A stretch of 64,000 nt of DNA from Elusimicrobiota bacterium. Lineage in GTDB: Bacteria > Elusimicrobiota > Elusimicrobia > UBA1565 > UBA9628. Of the stretch, positions 51,290 to 61,049 are shown piece by piece. A program made the translations under genes and the position numbers. The stretch's first letter is position 1, and each line of letters begins with the position of its first letter. Where the stretch lies: positions 62,001 to 126,000 of the forward strand of contig JACQAZ010000004.1 in assembly GCA_016194705.1 (NCBI GenBank), given 5' to 3'. The notes under the pieces are model-generated. The model saw only the letters and a program-made list of their open reading frames with translations. It was not told the origin of the DNA and did no database searches.

Positions 51290-51334
51290 ATTATAATATG
51301 TTAAACTATATTAGTCAATAGATATAATAACATA
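51290..51334 (-). promoter_or_regulatory. Promoter and candidate operator of the HTH-Fic pair
   Basis: Minus strand: -35 TTGACT (51318-51313), 17-base spacer, -10 TATAAT (51295-51290); the ATG is 7 bases further, so the mRNA is predicted leaderless. The inverted repeat TATGTTA (51297-51303) / TAACATA (51328-51334) brackets the -35 box and could be the autoregulatory operator. The whole 51284-51360 stretch is strikingly AT-rich. Confidence 0.68.
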
Positions 51335-51375
51335 CTTTAAAATATTATAATAATTTCTTCCGTTCTGGCGAGGCT

Positions 51376-53482
51376 TTACGCTAGATCGATCCAGGTCCAC
51401 TTGCGCTGGTAGAGCGCGATGAGCCGCTCGCGCAGGGCCGCGTGCTCGCCCGACAAAAGCCGAGCGTCGCGGTCGAGCAAAGCCTCAGCGTCCGCGCGCG
51501 CCAGGCCGAGCAGGCCCGCGTCCTTGATCACGTCTGCCACGCGCAGGGTCAGCTCGCCGTGCTGGGCGGTGCCCAAGAGCTCGCCGGGTCCTCGGATCTT
51601 CAAGTCCTCCTCGCCGATGCGGAAGCCGTCGCTCGAGCCGACCAAAGTCTCGATGCGCGCGCGCGCCTCGGGGGTCTTGGGTTCGGCGACGAGGAAACAG
51701 TGCGAGGCCAGCGCTCCGCGCCCGATTCGGCCGCGCAATTGGTGCAGGGACGCCAGGCCGAAGCGGTCGGCGTTCTGGATCACCATGACGGTCGCATTGG
51801 CCACGTCGATGCCGACCTCGATGACCGGCGTAGCCACCAAAACATCAGATTTGCCGGCCGCGAAATCCGCCATGACTGTGGTCTTGGTCTTGCCCGGCAT
51901 CGCGCCGTGGATGAGTGCTACGCGCAATCCGGAGAGCACGGTCTCGCTCAAGCGCTTGAACTCGGCCTTGGCCGATTGGAGGTCCAAACGGCTTGATTCC
52001 TCGATGATCGGGTAGACGATGTAGGCCTGGCGGCCCTGGGCGACCGCGGCTTTGACGGCCTCCAAGGCCGCTGACTCGCTCGAGAACGAGGTCTCGGCCG
52101 TGGTCTTGCCGGGCGGCATCTCGTCCAAGGTCGAGACATCCAGATCGCCGTACAAAGCCATCGCCAAGGTCCTCGGGATCGGCGTGGCCGTCATGACCAA
52201 GAGGTCCAAGAGCGAGCTTTTCTGGCGCAAGGTCGAGCGCTGGCGCACGCCGAAGCGGTGCTGCTCGTCGATGACCCCCAATTTGAGGTTCGGGAATTGG
52301 ACGTCTTCTTCCAAGAGGGCGTGGGGTGCCGACGAGCAGGTCGACCTCGCCCTTGCGCACGGCGGTCAAGACCTTCTCGCGGTCTTTCTTGGGGACTCGG
52401 GAAGTCAGCATCGCGGTGCGCACGGGAAGGCCTTTCAAGAAGCGCGTCATCGTGGCCATATGCTGGTCGGCCAGGATCTCGGTCGGCGCCATGAAGGCGC
52501 CCTGGTAGCCGTTCTCGACGGCGAGCAGCAGGGCGGAGAGCGCGACGACGGTCTTGCCCGAGCCGACGTCGCCTTGGAGCAGCCGCGTCATCGGATAGGA
52601 CCGCTGCATGTCGGAGAAGATCTCGTTGATCACGCGCTTCTGCGCGCCGGTCAGCTCGAAGCCCAGCCGCGACTTGAAAGGGGTCAGGAGCTCGCGCTTG
52701 ATCTCGTAGGCGAAACCCTTCTCGATGCTCTGCGTCTGGCGGCGCTTGAGGATCCAGGCCAGCTCGAGGAGCAGCAGCTCTTCGTAGGCCAAACGCGAAC
52801 GCGAGGCCTCAAGCTCCGCTTGCGAGCCCGGGAAATGGATGCCCTTGAGCGCCTGGGGAAGAGCCAAAAGCTCGCGCTTCTCGATGAGGTCCCGGGGCAA
52901 GGTCTCGGGGGTCTCGGCGACGCTCTCCGAGAGGGTCCGGTGCACGAGCTCGCGCAGGAAGCGCTGGGTGATCCCCTCGGTGAGCGCGTAGACCGGCACG
53001 ATGCGCCCGACGTGCAGGCGCCAGCGCTGGTCGCTCAGCAGGTAGTGCTCATCGACGTGCAGCTCGCGTATGCCCAGCAGGCTTGCCTGTGCGCGGCCCA
53101 CGACCCACAGATCGGCGCCCGGCACGATTTCTTTCTTTAATGATGCGAAGACGTCGTAGCGGCGGCTCAAATGCTTGAACCAGACGGCCTCGACTGTGCC
53201 CTCGCCGGTGTTGAGCTTGGCCTTGAAGAGCGCCAGGCGCGGCCCGGCCTGGAAATGGCCGGCCTTGACGACCTTGGCCTTGAGCACGACCAGACCTGTG
53301 GCCGTCGGCAGGCTCAAGTCCTTGGTCTCCTGGCGGTTCTGCCAGTCGCGCGGGAAGTAGCGCAGCAGGTCCTCGACGGTCGAGAGGCCCAATTCACCGA
53401 ACAGCAGGGCCCGCTTCGGGCCGACCCCCTTGAGGAACTGCAGCGGGTTCGACAGCGATCCGGGGCTGGCGGCCAGCGTCAT
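51376..53482 (-). CDS. recG: ATP-dependent DNA helicase RecG, frameshifted in the submitted sequence
   Basis: Two overlapping frames together give about 701 residues, the normal RecG length. The first frame (from ATG 53482) holds the wedge/OB domain and Walker A (RLLQGDVGSGKTVVALSALL), then loses similarity after DLLVGT. The second resumes with EEDVQFPNLKLGVIDEQHRFGVRQ (DEQH box), MTATPIPRTLAM and QLRGRIGRG. One extra base in the G run 52323-52326 (C4 for expected C3 on the coding strand) explains the break: removing it gives GTHALLEEDV. RecG remodels stalled forks and Holliday junctions. Confidence 0.9.
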
Positions 53483-53526
53483 TATTTGATAAACTCCCTT
53501 TTCGCGAGGATCAACAAGGAACCAAC

Positions 53527-53721
53527 ATGGCATTCAAGTGCAGCATCTGCTCCAAGGGCCCCGTCTCGGGCTTTAGCTACAGCCACTCCCACCGGGGCAC
53601 CAAGCGCAGCTTCAGGCCGAACCTCCAGCGCCAAAAGGTGCTGCTCAGCGGCCGCGCGCAGACGGCCTACGTGTGCACCGACTGCATCAAGTCGGGCCGG
53701 GCCGTGCGTCCCGCTAGATAA
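53527..53721 (+). CDS. rpmB: Ribosomal protein bL28
   Basis: 64 residues, typical size. Starts MAFKCSICSKGPVSGF, contains the conserved HSHRGTKRSFRPNLQ block and ends with a second cysteine pair (YVCTDCIKSGR), i.e. the zinc-binding four-Cys form. AAGGA precedes the ATG. Divergent from recG with a 44-base gap. Confidence 0.95.
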   Translation: MAFKCSICSKGPVSGFSYSHSHRGTKRSFRPNLQRQKVLLSGRAQTAYVCTDCIKSGRAVRPAR

Positions 53722-53729
53722 TACCCAAA

Positions 53730-55385
53730 GTGAGCGGCCCCTTAAAAGAGGGGAAATCCTGGGCCTCGGCCCCATGGGCCCTGGCCGGGGTCCTGTCTTT
53801 GCCCGCCCTGCTGATCCCGATCTACAATCCCGACCTGTTCTGGCATCTCTCGGCCGGCCGTTGGATGTTCGCGCACGGCGCCTTGCCGCGCGCCGACTGG
53901 CTCTCATTCACGTACGCCGGGACCCCGTGGCTCGACTTCGAATGGCTGGCCCAGCTGATCTTCGAGGCCTTGTACCGCCTCGGCGGGTTCTTCGCGTTGT
54001 GGCTCTTGAAGGGCGCGCTGATGCTGGGCATCTGGCTCGGCCTCGACCGCGCCATGAGGATCAACGGCCTGCCGGGCGCCATCCGCGCGGCTGGGCTCTG
54101 CCTGTGGTCGGCGGCGGCGCTCATCCACGCCGACATACGGCCCGACCTCTTTTCGCTCGTGTTCTTCGCCTGGCTCTTGGCCGCGCTCGAGGCCCTGCGT
54201 CTGGGGCGTCTCGAAATCACGAATAAGAGGTTGGCGGGCGCCGCGCTGTTTTTCTCGTTGTGGGCCGACCTTCACCTCGGATTTCTGCTCGGCCTGGCGC
54301 TCATCGCCGCCTACGGCGCGGCCGCCGCTTTTCGCGGGCAGAGGGCCGCGGCCAAAACTTGCGGCCGGCTCTTGGCATGCGCCGTCGCGGGGACCTTGGC
54401 CAATCCCTACGGCCTCGGGCCTTACGAGGTCGCCTGGAGCCATTGGTCCGCGGGCCGCGAGCTTGCGCGCGGCATCGCCGAGTGGCAGCCGATGTCGGCG
54501 CGCAACAAGGTCTACTGGCCGTTCTGGCTCCTGAGCCCGATGTTCGCGGCCGGGCTCGGGGCGTGGCGCCGCGACTGGAAGAGTCTGCCGCTGGCGCCGG
54601 CAATGGCTGCGGCGGGACTCTGTCTTGCGTCCTTGATGCACGAGCGGACCGCCTCCTACTTCAACATCCTCGGCGCGCTGATGATCGCCCTGGCCGCGCG
54701 CCGCGAGGGCCCGAAAGCCGAGCGCGTCTTATCGGGGGCCGTGGCCCTGAGTGCTGCGTTCCTCGTTTGGGTCGCGCCGGGCATCTACCGCAAAAGCTTC
54801 TTCAACTACAAGTTCGTGCCGCGCACGGCCGCCGAGTTTCTCTCGAGTGAGCGCGCCGTCTTCGAGCCGCTGCGAGTCTACAACCCTTGGGAATGGGGCG
54901 GGTATCTGGGCTGGCGGCTCTCACCGCGGCATAAGGTGTTCGACGACGGGCGCTACATCTTCCACGACGAGCTGCCCCGCGAGGCGGCGGCCGTGGCCGA
55001 CTTCAAGGTCTGGAGGGACTTCATCGCCTCCGAGCGCATCGACGCCGTCCTGCTGCAGAACCTGCCGACGATGTTCCCGACGACCAAGGCTTACCCGGAC
55101 GGCAGCACCAAGGCCTTCGACCGGCCGTTCTACATTTTCTACGCGCCGCTGGCCGACTGGGCGCTGGTGCATTGGGACCCAGCCGCGTTGGTCTTCGTGC
55201 GCCGCTCGGCCGTGCCGCCCTCGTGGCTGGTCCGCCACGAGTACCGCTACATGCGCCCCCACGACGCGGCGGCCCTCGCGGAGGCCCTGCGCCGCGGCGA
55301 GGTCCCTAAGGACAAGGTCGAGGCCGAGGCGGCGCGCTACCAGATGGAGCTGCGCGAGCTCGAGCGCGGTATAATGGAACGCTAG
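53730..55385 (+). CDS. Polytopic membrane protein, GT-C-like
   Basis: 551 residues with a GTG start 8 bases after rpmB. About ten membrane helices. The first external loop has the acidic pattern NPDLFWHLSAGRWMFAHGALPRADWLSFTYAG common in uncharacterised GT-C relatives. The C-terminal ~190 residues are soluble (YNPWEWGGYLGWRLSPRHKVFDDGRYIFH). Function unproven; may modify envelope glycans. It ends 2 bases before the next gene. Confidence 0.75.
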   Translation: MSGPLKEGKSWASAPWALAGVLSLPALLIPIYNPDLFWHLSAGRWMFAHGALPRADWLSFTYAGTPWLDFEWLAQLIFEALYRLGGFFALWLLKGALMLGIWLGLDRAMRINGLPGAIRAAGLCLWSAAALIHADIRPDLFSLVFFAWLLAALEALRLGRLEITNKRLAGAALFFSLWADLHLGFLLGLALIAAYGAAAAFRGQRAAAKTCGRLLACAVAGTLANPYGLGPYEVAWSHWSAGRELARGIAEWQPMSARNKVYWPFWLLSPMFAAGLGAWRRDWKSLPLAPAMAAAGLCLASLMHERTASYFNILGALMIALAARREGPKAERVLSGAVALSAAFLVWVAPGIYRKSFFNYKFVPRTAAEFLSSERAVFEPLRVYNPWEWGGYLGWRLSPRHKVFDDGRYIFHDELPREAAAVADFKVWRDFIASERIDAVLLQNLPTMFPTTKAYPDGSTKAFDRPFYIFYAPLADWALVHWDPAALVFVRRSAVPPSWLVRHEYRYMRPHDAAALAEALRRGEVPKDKVEAEAARYQMELRELERGIMER

Positions 55386-55387
55386 AC

Positions 55388-57385
55388 ATGGCCGCCATGC
55401 TGATCCCGCTTTCGCTCGCGCTGCAGACCGCGCTCTTCGCCTTGAACCGCCCCTTGCGTCCGGGGCTGGCGCGCGAGGCCTTCTTGAAGGCGGCCGTCGT
55501 CGTCGGCCTGATCGTCGTCGTCCTAACCGAGCTGCTGAGCCTGGTGCGCGGGCTTTCGTTCGGCCCGCTGCTCGCCTCCTGGCTGTTCGTCATCCTTGTC
55601 CAGGAGGCCTGCGTCGTGTTTTTCAGCGGGGGCTGGGGCCTCGGCGGTCCTCGGGCCTGGGGCCTGCAGAAATTCTCTCGGGCGGGCACTATGCCGCGCG
55701 AGGACCAAGCCGCGATCGCGCTCGCCGCGGCGACTCTCACGGTCTGCGCCGCGGCGGCTCTACTGTGCCCGCCCAACAACTTCGACTCGCTGGCCTACCA
55801 CATGCCCCGGGTCATGCACTGGCTCCAGAACGAGAGCGTCGCGCACTACCCTGCCAACGACCTTCGCCAGCTCGCGTTCCCGCCCGGAGCGTCGTACCTC
55901 GTCGCCCAGCTTCAGATCTTGGCCGGAACCGACCGCTTCGCGGCCGCCCCGCAGTGGCTGGCCCTCATTGGTTGTCTCTGCGGGGCGCCGATGATCGCCC
56001 GCGGCCTCGGAGCCGGCCGGTCGGCTCGCGTGCTCGCCGTCGCCTTGGCCGCCGGGCTTCCGATGGCGGTCCTCCAGGCGGAAACGACGCAGAACGACCT
56101 GCTGACCGCCTTCTGGCTCGTGTGCTTCTGCGCCTTCGCGCTGCGCGAGGGAGACTACGAGCGCTCCGATCTGTTCTGGCTTTCGGCTTCGCTGGGGCTG
56201 GCCGTTCTGACCAAGCCCACGGGGCTGCTTTTCGGGGCGCCGCTGCTGCTGGTCGTGCTGGCCCGGCTGTTTCGGCGCTCGTCCGAGCCCGCGGAGTCCG
56301 AGGAGGCCGCCGTGCGTCATTTGGCGTGGGCGGGCGCTGTCCTGCTGCTCTCGGGGCTTGTCTCGGCGGGGCCATTGTGGCGCAACAAGGCGGCCCTTGG
56401 CGCCTTCGCGCCCGAGGACGGCCGGACGCTCAAGGCCGCCGTCGGCGCGCGCCAGACCGCCGCCTGCGCGATCAAAAACGCCGCGCTCGAGCTGCCCCTG
56501 ACGCCGATTTGGGGCGCAGTGCTGGCCGTCGAGCGTCATGTCTTGCGCCTGGACCCCGAGGACTTGGGGAACAACTTCGATCCCGCCGCGACGCGCTCCT
56601 TGAGCTCCCTGTGCCGCAGGCTTGTCTTGCCCGACGAGGATTTCGCGGGAAGCCCCGTTAATTTCCTGCTGCTCGTGTGGGCGCTGGGCGTCTTGTCCTT
56701 GGCTCTTTGGCGCGAAGAGGAGGACCCCTGGAGCGACCGGACCGCGCTCGCAGCCGCCCTGACGGCGGGCTTCCTGCTCTTCTGCGCCTTCTTCAAGTGG
56801 CAGGAGTGGGCCAACCGTCTGATGCTTCCGCTGTTCGTGCTGGCAGCACCCCTGACGGCGCAGATATTGGAGAAGCGGCTCGAAGGAACGGCGCGCAAGG
56901 GGCTTCTCGCGCTTCTCGGGGCCACGGGCCTTTTCTACGCCGCCGCCGCGGTCCACCGGCCCCTGTGGGCGCTTGCGGCGAACGCGGGCAATCAATGGCG
57001 ATCGCCGTCCGTCTTGAAGGCGGACCGCGAGACTTTGCTGCTCTCGGGCTACGCCAAGACCGTTGAGAAGCCCCTGCGCGCGATCATCGGGACGGCGGTC
57101 AAGGACAAGTGCGGCTACATCGGCCTGAGCCTGGGACCTTCCGACATGGAATACGCTTGGTGGGCCCTGTGGGCTCAGCGCGGCCCGGCCGGCGTCATGA
57201 TCAAGAACGTCAACGTCGCCAACGCCTCGGCCGCGCTGCCTCCGGAATTTCCCAGCGACAAGCTCTGCGGCGTCGCGGAGAGCCAGGGCGGCGTCATGAT
57301 GTACTTCGATAGGGCCGACATGGCCAAGATGCACGCGGCCGGCCGCCACGAGCCGCCGCCGATCTCGGAGATCAGGAAGAACTAG
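55388..57385 (+). CDS. Polytopic membrane protein, putative GT-C glycosyltransferase
   Basis: 665 residues, about twelve membrane helices. The loop after the third helix reads PPNNFDSLAYHMPRVMHWLQNESVAHYPANDLRQL, with the Asp and long amphipathic helix seen in ArnT/PMT-like enzymes. The C-terminal domain is periplasmic. Paired with the preceding membrane protein (2-base gap), so the two probably act in one glycan pathway. It overlaps the convergent protease gene by 4 bases. Confidence 0.76.
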   Translation: MAAMLIPLSLALQTALFALNRPLRPGLAREAFLKAAVVVGLIVVVLTELLSLVRGLSFGPLLASWLFVILVQEACVVFFSGGWGLGGPRAWGLQKFSRAGTMPREDQAAIALAAATLTVCAAAALLCPPNNFDSLAYHMPRVMHWLQNESVAHYPANDLRQLAFPPGASYLVAQLQILAGTDRFAAAPQWLALIGCLCGAPMIARGLGAGRSARVLAVALAAGLPMAVLQAETTQNDLLTAFWLVCFCAFALREGDYERSDLFWLSASLGLAVLTKPTGLLFGAPLLLVVLARLFRRSSEPAESEEAAVRHLAWAGAVLLLSGLVSAGPLWRNKAALGAFAPEDGRTLKAAVGARQTAACAIKNAALELPLTPIWGAVLAVERHVLRLDPEDLGNNFDPAATRSLSSLCRRLVLPDEDFAGSPVNFLLLVWALGVLSLALWREEEDPWSDRTALAAALTAGFLLFCAFFKWQEWANRLMLPLFVLAAPLTAQILEKRLEGTARKGLLALLGATGLFYAAAAVHRPLWALAANAGNQWRSPSVLKADRETLLLSGYAKTVEKPLRAIIGTAVKDKCGYIGLSLGPSDMEYAWWALWAQRGPAGVMIKNVNVANASAALPPEFPSDKLCGVAESQGGVMMYFDRADMAKMHAAGRHEPPPISEIRKN

Positions 57386-58870
57386 GGCTTGAGGTCCGGC
57401 GAGCGGTCGGCGGGCACCGAGTAGCGCGCGAGAATCTCGGCGCCGGAGCGCTTGGCGGCTTCGGCGTCGATGACGATCTGCGTCCCGAAGTTCGAATAGT
57501 AGTCCAAGGCTCCTTGGCCGCCGCCGGCGTGATTGTCGACCTCGATGACGTGGTGGCGCCCCAGGGGATGCTCGAAGGCCGCGATGACGTCGCGCATCTC
57601 GGTGATCGGCCGCCCGTTGATTTTCTCGACGACCACGTTGCCCCATTTGTGGTAGCCCACGTTGACGTCGTGCGCGAGGACCTGGCTGATCAGGACCACC
57701 TGCTTGCGGCTCTGCGTGGGCAGGACGTCGGAGTAGTAGTGCCGGAAGCGCGGCTCGACGTCCTTCCAGGGCCATTGCGACATGTAGTCGTAGCCCAGTG
57801 GAATGAACACGAGGCCCGCGAAGATGAAATAGGTCGGGTGGACGTCGTGCTCGGGCCCCGAGACCAAGCCCGCGGACTTCTTGAGCGGGATCGCGACCGT
57901 CAGGCGCCGGCCCTCGCGCACGACCGCCGCTTTGACGACATCGCCCATCTCGTGCATGCTGACCAAGTGCGAGAAGTTCACGCGGATGCGGCCGTCGAGC
58001 GAGACGGTGCCGTCGCGCTCGATAGGGACGCCGTCGAGGCCGGCGAGGATGTCGCCCTCGCGCAGGAGCCCCCAGGAGGAGGAGCCGTAGACGACCTTGG
58101 TCACCAGTACCCCGGGGTCCGCGGCGTTGAGGCCGCAGCGACCGCGCAGGCTCTCGCCTTCCATGTTCTGGCGGTAGACGCCGAGATCCGGCACGCCGTG
58201 ATAGGCGCCGTCGCGGATGTCCTTCAGGAACCGTTTGACGAGCGTCACGGGCACGGCGTAGCCGATGTTCTCGGCGCCCGAGCCGCTGTAGGACTGGAAG
58301 GCCACCCCCGACCTGCTTTCCATCCTTGAAGACGGGCCCCCCCGAGTTGCCGGGATTGATCGCGGCGTCGGTCTGGATCGCCAGAAGATCCCGCTGCGAA
58401 TGCGTGTAGGTCAGCACCTCGACGCGCGAGACGATGCCCTCGGTCGTCGAGAGCTCGTCGCCCCCGATCGGGAAGCCGTAGACGACGAGCTTGTCGCGCT
58501 GCTGCGGCAGCTCGCCGAATTTGACGGGGACGGTGCCCTTGAAGAACTCGGGGTCGTCAACCTTGAGGACCGCGAGCTCGGTGTCGTGGCCCACGAACTC
58601 GACCTTGGCCGTATACTTGCGGGTGTCGCCGGATTTCTGAACCTGGACGAAGGCCGAATCGGCCACCACGTGGGCGTTGGTCAGGATGCGTCCGCCCTCG
58701 ATGATGGAGCCCGAGCCTCCGGAGTTCTCCTGGTAGGCCAGCTGCCACGGCTGGAAGTAGTTGGGCTTCTGGATGACGGTGAAGAACTTGACCAGCGACT
58801 TGCGGACGGGGTCCTCGGCGGCGGCTGGACGGCAGAGGCAGAGGACGAGTGCGGCGAGTAGAGCGCTCAC
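57382..58870 (-). CDS. HtrA-like secreted serine protease with PDZ domains, frameshifted in the submitted sequence
   Basis: About 495 residues if repaired. GTG start at 58870 overlaps the relA stop as GTGA and begins a signal peptide (LLAALVLCLCRPAAAED). The trypsin-like triad is visible: RILTNAHVV (His), HDTELAVLKV (Asp), NPGNSGGPVF (Ser). The frame shifts in the run 58305-58309 (C5 on the plus strand); removing one base joins KDGKQVG to VAFQSYSGSGAENIGYAVPV. One or two PDZ-like regions follow (about 225-470). Periplasmic quality-control protease by family. Confidence 0.86.
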
Positions 58871-60309
58871 GCGACGATGCCCTTTTCGCGCAGGTAGTGG
58901 CGGATCTTGGAGCGCGCGCGGGCGGTGCGAACGAAGTTGAGCCAGTCCTTTTTGGGCATCGAACCCTTCTTGGTGATGATCTTGCATATGTCTCCGGACT
59001 TGAGCTGGTAGTCGAGTTTGACCATCTTGTTGTTGACTAGCGCGCCCACGCAGGCGTAGCCGACGTCGGTATGCACGGCGAAGGCGAAATCCAAAGGAGT
59101 CGCCCCTGCGGGCAAAGGCTTTACCTCTCCAGCGGGGGTGAATATGAAGACCTGGTTGAGCTCGAGGTCGGTCTTGAGGCTGTCGAGGAACTCCCGAGGG
59201 CTCTTGAGGTCCTGGAGCCACTCGATCCACTGGCGCAGCCAGTTGAGCTTCTCCTCGAGGTGGATGTCCTTGTTCTGCTCGCCGAGCTTGTAGCGCCAGT
59301 GCGCGGCGATGCCGTACTCGGCCGTGCGGTGCATCTCCTCGGTGCGGATCTGTATCTCGACGAGTTCGCCGCCGGGGCCCATCACGGTCGTGTGCAGCGA
59401 GCGGTAAAGGTTCATCTTCGGAATCGAGATGTAATCGGTGAAGCTCCCGGCCACCGGCTTGAACTGGGTGTGCACGATGCCCAGCAGAGCGTAGCAGTTG
59501 GCCACCGTGTCCGTGATGATGCGCACGCCCAGCGCGTCCTGGATCTCCTCGAAGGGCTTGATCTGGCGCTGCATCTTCTGGTAGATCGAGTAGAGCGACT
59601 TCGTGCGCGCGAGTATCCGGTGCGCGATGTCGGTGTCGGCCAGGGCCTTCTCGACGCCGTCCTTGAAGCCCGCCAGAGTCGCCTCGCGCGCGGCGCTCTG
59701 CGCGGTGACCTTTTGGCTCAAGTCCTCGTATTCCTCGGGATGCAGGAACATGAATGCCAGATCGTCGAGCTGGCTCTTGAGCTGGAACATCCCCAGGCGG
59801 TGCGCGAGCGGCGCGTAGAGCGAGACCGTCTCGTAGGCGATGCGCTGCTGCTTCTCCTTGTTGAGAAAATTGAGCGTCTTCATGTTGTGAAGGCGGTCGG
59901 CGAGCTTGATGATGATGACGCGGATGTCCTGCGCGGTGGCCAGCAGCATGCGGCGCCAGTTCTCGGCTTGGGCGTCGTCGTGGGAGGAGAACTGCAGGTG
60001 GTCGAGCTTGGTCACGCCGACGACCATCTTCGTGATCTCCTCGCCGAACTCGCCGCGCATCTGGGTCTCGGAGACGGAGGTGTCCTCCAGGACGTCGTGC
60101 AGCAGGCCCGCGCAGATGGTCGGCAGGTCCATCTTCCACTCGACAAGGCTCGATGCCACCGCGTCGCAGTGGACGAAGTAGTGCTCGCCCGAGGCGCGCT
60201 CCTGGTTCTTGTGGGCGTCCACCGAGAATTCGAAGGCCTTGCCCAGCATGCTCGTGTCGACGTGCGGGGCGTAGGCCGAGAACTTCTCGAGCAGCTCGTT
60301 CTTTTCCAT
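58867..60309 (-). CDS. RelA/SpoT-family (p)ppGpp synthetase/hydrolase lacking the C-terminal ACT region
   Basis: 480 residues. The HD hydrolase domain is intact (YFVHCDAVAS, LLHDVLEDTSV, KLADRLHNMKTL), the synthetase domain shows RTKSLYSIYQKMQRQ, DALGVRIIT and YRSLHTTVMGPGG, and TGS follows (VFIFTPAGEVKPLPAGATPLDFAFAVHTDVGYACVGA). The protein stops after TGS; most long RSH proteins continue to about 700 residues with ZFD and ACT domains that sense the ribosome. GTGA overlap with the protease gene. Confidence 0.92.
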   Translation of the reverse strand: MEKNELLEKFSAYAPHVDTSMLGKAFEFSVDAHKNQERASGEHYFVHCDAVASSLVEWKMDLPTICAGLLHDVLEDTSVSETQMRGEFGEEITKMVVGVTKLDHLQFSSHDDAQAENWRRMLLATAQDIRVIIIKLADRLHNMKTLNFLNKEKQQRIAYETVSLYAPLAHRLGMFQLKSQLDDLAFMFLHPEEYEDLSQKVTAQSAAREATLAGFKDGVEKALADTDIAHRILARTKSLYSIYQKMQRQIKPFEEIQDALGVRIITDTVANCYALLGIVHTQFKPVAGSFTDYISIPKMNLYRSLHTTVMGPGGELVEIQIRTEEMHRTAEYGIAAHWRYKLGEQNKDIHLEEKLNWLRQWIEWLQDLKSPREFLDSLKTDLELNQVFIFTPAGEVKPLPAGATPLDFAFAVHTDVGYACVGALVNNKMVKLDYQLKSGDICKIITKKGSMPKKDWLNFVRTARARSKIRHYLREKGIVA

Positions 60310-60332
60310 CTAAGGCCGGGGCGAGGTCTTCA

Positions 60333-61049
60333 TTATAGGAACTTGAGCGCCGCCATGCCGAGCATGCCTCCTCCCAGGTAGAGCAGGCCCGCCCGGTCGG
60401 CATCCTTGTGAAGGCGCGGCAGGACGTCGGTGGCCGCGATGTAGATGAACGAGCCCCCCGCCAGACCCAAAAAAGCCGCGGCCACCATGGGGGGCGGATC
60501 GCTCAAGCCCAGGAAGCTCGACAGGCTCCCCAGGGGCGTTGCCGCGGCGACGAAACCCAAGCCCGAGAGGCATTTCTTGGCGGAATACCCGCTTTGCCGG
60601 AACAGCGAGGTCAAGGTGAAGCCGTCGGCGATCTTATGCAGAGCTAGAGCCAGACCGACCGCTATCCCCGCCCTTGCGCTCGCGCCGAAGGAGACCGACA
60701 GGTTGAAGCCGTCGATGAAGGAGTGCGACCACAAGGCCAGCAGTGCGGTCCAGCCTAGATAGTGGATGCGGCAGTTCTCGAGGTACTCCGGGCAAGTGTC
60801 GAGCATCAGGAAGTTGCCCGCCGCGAAAAGCAGGATGAAGGCGGCCAGGGCCGCCCAGCCGCCCACGGCGGCATTTCGGTGCCACGCCTCGGGCAGGATC
60901 TCGGTGAAAGCCACAGCCAGAAGTATGCCCGCCCGCACCGAGAACAAGCGCCCCATCGCAAGGCGCGAGAGCAGGGCCTTGTCGAAGGGGTAAAGCCCGC
61001 CGAGGAAGGTCATCAGCACGGCCAGCACGGTGAAGACGAGCAAAGTCAT
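60333..61049 (-). CDS. ZIP-family metal transporter
   Basis: 238 residues, about eight membrane helices. The metal-binding helices are LWSHSFIDGFNLSVSFG (TM4) and LALHKIADGFTLTSL (TM5), matching the ZIP HxxxDG patterns. It probably imports Zn2+ or another divalent cation into the cytoplasm. The start overlaps the stop of the ABC membrane domain as ATGA. Confidence 0.9.
   Translation of the reverse strand: MTLLVFTVLAVLMTFLGGLYPFDKALLSRLAMGRLFSVRAGILLAVAFTEILPEAWHRNAAVGGWAALAAFILLFAAGNFLMLDTCPEYLENCRIHYLGWTALLALWSHSFIDGFNLSVSFGASARAGIAVGLALALHKIADGFTLTSLFRQSGYSAKKCLSGLGFVAAATPLGSLSSFLGLSDPPPMVAAAFLGLAGGSFIYIAATDVLPRLHKDADRAGLLYLGGGMLGMAALKFL

Noticed and set aside
55760..60403. Very long minus-strand open frame of over 1500 codons
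   Set aside because: It is a GC-rich shadow frame crossing rpmB-side membrane genes, the protease and relA. Only its middle part (before 58310) corresponds to a real product, the N-terminal half of the HtrA-like protease.
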